NCBI GenBank assembly: GCA_019671005.1
Contig: CM033752.1
Coordinates: 25,924,969-25,988,968 of the forward strand
Reading direction: 5' to 3'
Length of the DNA stretch: 64,000 nt
Source of the DNA: Hibiscus mutabilis
Taxonomy: Eukaryota > Streptophyta > Magnoliopsida > Malvales > Malvaceae
Both the position numbers and the translations under genes were made by a program. Under the pieces are notes generated by a model. It searched no databases and was not told where the DNA came from. It saw only the letters and a list, made by a program, of their open reading frames with translations. Positions 58,751 through 64,000 of the stretch are shown here, piece by piece; positions within the stretch are counted from its first letter, which is position 1, and the number at the start of each line of letters is the position of its first letter.

Positions 58751-60740
58751 CATCTTTCATCCATAGACTGTAAATTCTTTATTTGATCCAATAAAGTTGG
58801 CTTTAATTGACATTCTACTGTTAAGGAACCATTTCATCCCATAGACAATTGTGCATTCATCATGCCCAAGACAAACAATGCCTTTCGGCTAAAAGTATTT
58901 ACTACTACATTAGCCTTTCTAGGATGATAATCAATAACCACATCATAATCCCTTTTAAAATTCAACCCATCTTTGTTGTCGCAGATTCAGATCTTTTTGT
59001 TTTCATCAGACACTTAAACTTTCATGATATGTGTAAATATGACACTTTTTACCATATAAATAATATCGCCAGATTTTCAAGCAAATCATAGCTACCATTT
59101 CCAAATCATGTGTTGAATAGTTCTTTTCATAAATTTTGAGCTGGACTTGATGCATAAGATACTACCTAATCTTCTTGTATAGGCATGCAACCCAAACCAC
59201 AATGAGATACATCATTGTACAAAATATATTCTTTTCTTGGTTCTGGTTGAATTAGAAATGGTGCTTCAATCAGAACTTTCTTTAATCTTTCGAAACTTTC
59301 CTCACAACTAGAACTCACATTTATAAAACTTGGCATAAAGCTGCTAATCTCTTAAAGTTTGTAATACCACACGAAAATGGTAATCATGCTCAACTTCGGT
59401 CTTCAAATAAACAAAATATCATCTATGAAGATCAAAACAATATAGATAGGGTTGGAATATCATGTTCATCAAATCCATGAATACAACAAGGGTATTTGTA
59501 AGTCCAAATGGCATCACCAAAAACTCGTAATGTCCATAACAAGTTCTGAATCCTATCTTCGATACATTTTCTTCCTTGACCTTGAGTTGATAATAATCCT
59601 GATTGAAGATCTATCTTTAAAAATACTACTGCATCTTTAAGTTGATCAAATAAATCCTCAAATCTTGGTAGGGAATACTTGTTCTTAATAGCTACTTTAT
59701 TTAACTGCCAGTAATCTATACATGATCATAAGAAACCAACTTTTTTCTTTACAAATAATACCAGAGCACCCCATGGTGATACATTCGGTCGAATGCAACT
59801 CCGGTCTAGCAATTCTTGTAATTGAGCTTTTAGTTCCCTTAACTTAGTTGGTATCATCCTATATAGTACCATTGATATTGGCTTAGTTCCAGGATAGACA
59901 TCAATCCCAAATTGTATTTCCCTATCCAGAGGTAACCCTGGTAACTCATCCGAAATTATATTAGGAAATTTCTTTACAGTCAAGATGTCTTCAATCTTTT
60001 TAGGTGACTTTTGAGTATCCACACATAAATGAAACATGCTTCACATCCATTGCATAACAGCCTTTGAGCTGTCGTTGCAAAGATTACTGACTCTAAACAA
60101 TCAGTTCTTTCTCCCACAAGGATTACTTTAAAACCATCGGGTCCTTGAAGTACCAACCTTTCCTTCTTACACTTCATATCTGCATTATATGCAGATAACC
60201 AATCCATTCCAAGAATGACTTCATATTCACGGAATGGAAGTTCCATTAAATCTGTCGAACTTAATTCCTAATAAACCTTTCTTGCATATTCTAATTACTT
60301 GTGCATTGTGTCCAAGAGAATTATTGACAATCACATTTCTAAATATTCTCCATATAAATCTTTCTTTGGGATACTATCATAGTACCAATATATATATTAG
60401 TTGAACCCAAATCAATTAAAACAATTACAAGTTCTTTCCATAGCCTTGGCTTTGTTCATAGCCTCTTAGAAATTTGATAAGTTCATGCCTAATAGAATCT
60501 CATTGGGCCTTGGACGAAGCTTCTCTATAAACCATTCATATCGAGACCTTTTGATCGACATCAATTTAACTACGTACCGACTCAATCTATTAAAATCTAA
60601 CTCGTACTCATAGACAGTAAGAGTACTTTGTTTTAAACTTAGGACTGTTGCACATTTCTCTTTTAACTAGTTGCCAACATACTTGGCTTTAAACATTCTT
60701 CTTCCTTCTTTTGATTCCCATAATTAAACATTTAACGCAG
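58751..60740 (-). pseudogene. G3 gag remnant, protease, RT and RNase H
   Basis: Minus-strand order: gag core end (YEYELDFNRLSRYV, FIEKLRPRPNEILLG, about 60620-60480); fusion of KAMER to the protease start (LIDLGSTN, where intact copies have DTGSTHS); ELPFREYEVILGMDWLSAYN (60246-60180); the RT linker and fingers (KFPNIISDELPGLPLDREIQFG, LLDRSCIRPNVSPWGALVLFVKKK, 60037-59726); and palm, thumb and RNase H in broken frames to 58850. The block equals 51310-53300 with a constant offset of about 7421 bases. Confidence 0.8.
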
Positions 60741-60907
60741 TCAATCAGTACTTAACATCATATATTTCTACTGAAACTTATTCTTGTTATTGGGGAGCAT
60801 AATCAAGTTACACGGTAGTACATCAGAAACATGACATCCTAGGGGCATGTACTTAACATTAAATCACATTAAACTCGATTGAGCCTCTAGAATCGACTAA
60901 ACCTATA

Positions 60908-60919
60908 GTTTTGATACCA
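60908..60919 (-). other. Primer-binding site of G3 (degenerate)
   Basis: The minus strand reads TGGTATCAAAAC, two G-to-A type changes from TGGTATCAGAGC, five bases inside the LTR at 60925. Confidence 0.75.
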
Positions 60920-60924
60920 ATAAA

Positions 60925-63900
60925 TGTAACACCCTTAAAGTATACTCGTAGACCAAATATACACTAAAGATGTTACATAGTTGTTAAGAAAACATGACTT
61001 GAAATATTTTTTTCAAACTTTTAAACTTGTAGTTTAACCCTTTTTGGTTTTGAATTAAAAACTACGTCAGTACTATAGCAGCTAGTTTTGACCCTGAATT
61101 GTATTATAAAATTTATAAATTGTTATTGAAATAAAAATATAATTCAGGGAGAAAACTATGTACCCTTCCTAGACCCTTTCTTGATTTTAAAATTACTACG
61201 CGATTAGGGTTAAAATTACTACGTGTGAAATAACACACGCTAAGTACGAACTTAGTGAGGCAATAATCTTATTTATCAAAACATAAAATAAAGCAATACA
61301 TGATATACATTGACCTAGAATAGTTTATGTCTAAGGTAGTATCGTACTAACAAGTTTTCATATTCAGTCAATATTCTTGTACAAGTCATAATTTTTCTAA
61401 CTTAGTCTAGTTTCCAATACTCCATCATTATCAAGTAAATCATATACATGGCATAGTTCATATTCATAGTAAATTTCATATACATGGCATGATTCACATA
61501 CATGGCATAAGTTATTTATATGACATGATTCATATACATGACACAATATGTACACATGGCATGATTCATATGCATGGAATAATTCATATACGTAACATAA
61601 TTTGTATACATGATATGATTCTATGCATAGCATATTTCATATATATATATGAGACATACTTAGTATACATGACATAATTCATGTATTTGGCATGATTCAT
61701 ATACTTAGCATAATTCATATACATGTCATGATTCATATACGTGGCATGATTCATATACGTGACAACATTCATATACATGACTTAATTCATATACATAACA
61801 TGATTCACATTCATGACATGGTTCAAATACGTAACATGATTCATATTCATGGCATGATCCATTTATATAACATTATTCTCATACGTGGCATATTTCATTT
61901 GCATGACATGATTTTCATACGTGTCATGATTCATATACATAACTTGATTTATTTACATAACATGATTCTTTTACCTAACATGATTTAATTCATATACATG
62001 GCATGTTCTGTATTCATGGCATGGTTCATATACATGACATATTTCATATGCATAGCATGGTTCATATTCATGACATGATTAATATACGTAACATGATTCG
62101 TTTACATGACATGATTTATTTATGTGACATGATTCTTTTATCATTGCCCAAAGTACGCTACATGAGATCGAGGTACATGAGTCATCTTGAAATGACACCG
62201 TAGTATCTAACGTGAACGTGAAGATGAGTACGTACTCGGGGATGCTCTTTGCTCCCCATAAACATGAAGCACCTCGACAGTGCACTCGGGCACAGTGGGC
62301 GTGGATCCCCAAGGTGCATGTGATACAATCATTTTGTCACAATATATGTTTGATAACATGAACATGAAGGTGCTGCTACTAAAGACTCTATGGCATGCCA
62401 ACTCTACCGTGGACTCTCATACACAATACTTGGGCATTTCTTTCACCATCAACTCAACATCATAATGAATCATACATATAGACATTTCATATTTCATGGT
62501 TCATCATAAATATTCATGGTAAACCTAGATCATCATATAAATAAATATTTCATATCTCATAGTTCAGCATAATTGGTCGTGGAAAACATAAATTAACATA
62601 TATATAGATAATGCAATATCATTTTAATTTAAGGTCGACTATTCGCTAGTCTTTCTAATTGCAATTTAAAACATATAAATGCACTCACCTGGGCCATGTA
62701 ATGGTATGCCTCACTAAGCTTACACGAGTTTCCTTTTCATTCTTTTTTTTATCATTTGGTTCTCCTTCAATCTCTTTTGTAACTGTATAAGACCAATCGA
62801 ACATTTATATTACCATTCTCGTATTCGACTTAAATCTAACATTGCTAACTTGATTATTAAACATAACTATTCGAATATAAAATTTTCTAAAAATTTTCCC
62901 AATATTCTTCAAAGTTGCCTAATTGGTCCCTAGGTCCTTAGTGTCCATTTTGAACATTAAACAATTGTTCAAGCCTAATTTAAATAATTTCCATAATCAT
63001 TTACTAATTTTGGACTATTACCTTTTAGTCCTTAAACTTTATAAAAGTGACATTTTAGTCACTACTTCACTTTTGTACATAAATTAAAGTAAAATAAACC
63101 ATTCATCTATTTTCTAACATTCTTGAAATTTTTCCTTCAACTTTCAACTTTATTCAATTTGGTCCTTCACAAACATTTTATTTTCAAAAAGGTCCCTAAA
63201 TTTTCTTTTCTTTTCATATCAATCCCTTATCTTTCATAACATGCTTGAATCTTCAATTCTATCAATTTTCCATAAATTCAAGACCAATCCCTAATTTTTC
63301 CTAAATTGCGAATTGGTCCTTCAACTTCCAAAATTTTTCATTTTGGTCCCTAATCATCAATTCAAGCTAATTTCACCATAAATAAATAATTCCAATACTA
63401 AAATAAAATTTTCAATAATTTCCCTTAATTTTCTCAATATTTTCGAAATGGTCCCTATAATTTCAATTGAGGAAATTATTTAATCTGACATCAAATTCAA
63501 GCTCTCAACATCATAATCTATTCAATTTCATCCTCAATTTAACTCCCTAACCAAAATCCCCAAAATTTAGGGTTAGGGTTTATAACCTAAAACATGGAAT
63601 TAATCTAAATTAAATCTTGATTCCATGTTTACAACATCAATTCTACTAAATACAACTCTAATTTCATCATAAGCTTCAATTTCCATAACCACCATCATAA
63701 TAACATGAACTAAAATTAACTTTTATCATGCAATATTACTATCAAAATGAAGAGAATCAAGTGTAGAACAATTTACCTAAATTAATTTTGTTTGAAACTT
63801 GTCTTGATTCTTCAATTTTGGACTTGAAGATTGAAAACCCTATTTCCCCTTTCTTTCTTGAGGTATTCGAACAGCCCTTGGAATTAAAAGATGATTTCTG

Positions 63901-64000
63901 TTCATCTTTTATTCTATTTAATCCATCTGTAAAGTTAAAATGAATTTAAAATTCATTTAACTAGTGAAATTACTAATTTGCCCTTTTAATCCAATGGCCA
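60925..64000 (-). mobile_element. G3 5' LTR, cut by the window end
   Basis: It matches 53503 onward for about 3.1 kb. It carries the hairpin (61240-61255), the 18-bp minisatellite (61438-62140), the anchor block (62386-62406) and the donor-like motif (62680-62694). Its outer end lies beyond the window. A short deletion near 61215 joins two stretches that are about 230 bases apart in the other copy. Confidence 0.85.
61438..62140 (-). repeat. 18-bp minisatellite, second G3 LTR
   Basis: About 38 units of the same CATGATTCATATACGTGG family, with unit-level differences and a different order of variants from 54262-54930. Confidence 0.9.

Noticed and set aside
54262..62140. CRISPR-like array
   Set aside because: Units are directly adjacent with no spacers, in plant LTR DNA. 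These are minisatellites.

Overview
The window is repeat-dense, AT-rich plant nuclear DNA, almost certainly from a eudicot. The evidence is multi-kilobase Ty3/gypsy LTRs whose primer-binding sites match plant initiator tRNA-Met (TGGTATCAGAGC) or tRNA-Asp, chromodomain-type integrase ends, a Ty1/copia remnant, and hAT-like and CACTA-like DNA-transposon pieces. I find no intact host gene. Every recognisable coding stretch is a decayed retroelement gene with in-frame stops, frameshifts or internal deletions.

Layout. 64-3954 is a solo gypsy LTR (S1) with a perfect 5-bp target duplication. 3955-9850 is a patchwork: antisense coiled-coil ORF remnants like the extra antisense ORFs of Tat-lineage elements, an LTR start, a CACTA-like subterminal repeat cluster and a minus-strand copia integrase-to-RT remnant. 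10051-11893 is an Athila-type LTR and 3' interior. 11895-17158 is a scrambled plus-strand gypsy (G0) with a partial LTR. 17159-19281 is a deleted Athila-type element on the minus strand, and its second LTR is split by gypsy G2 (19282-29086, minus strand, TSD GTGCA), the most complete element here. 29087-31533 is mixed flank. 31534-35349 is a second solo-like LTR (S2) carrying a 932-bp hAT-like element. 35350-39478 is unassigned AT-rich DNA.

39479-51309 is a plus-strand gypsy (G1) with 5' LTR, PBS, gag, protease, RT-RNase H and integrase. Its RNase H is split by a nested non-autonomous LTR element (N1, 45516-49819) that has large LTRs and only about 190 bp of interior. G1 loses its 3' end at 51300-51309, where minus-strand gypsy sequence is fused to it. 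From there to the window end the order is partial interior, LTR, near full interior, LTR (G3), a tandem layout in which both interiors share the same internal deletions.

How it works together: the intact gypsy family would make Gag, an aspartic protease, RT-RNase H and a chromodomain integrase, with transcription driven from the LTRs. Nothing here looks autonomous now. The useful content is structural: target duplications, nested insertions, a compact passenger element with W-box-rich LTRs and an antisense tRNA-like segment, minisatellites that differ between families at the same LTR position, and a stop-codon pattern consistent with methylcytosine deamination. I did not find a convincing new host or defence system. 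All similarities were judged by eye and by knowledge of the protein families; no search was run.
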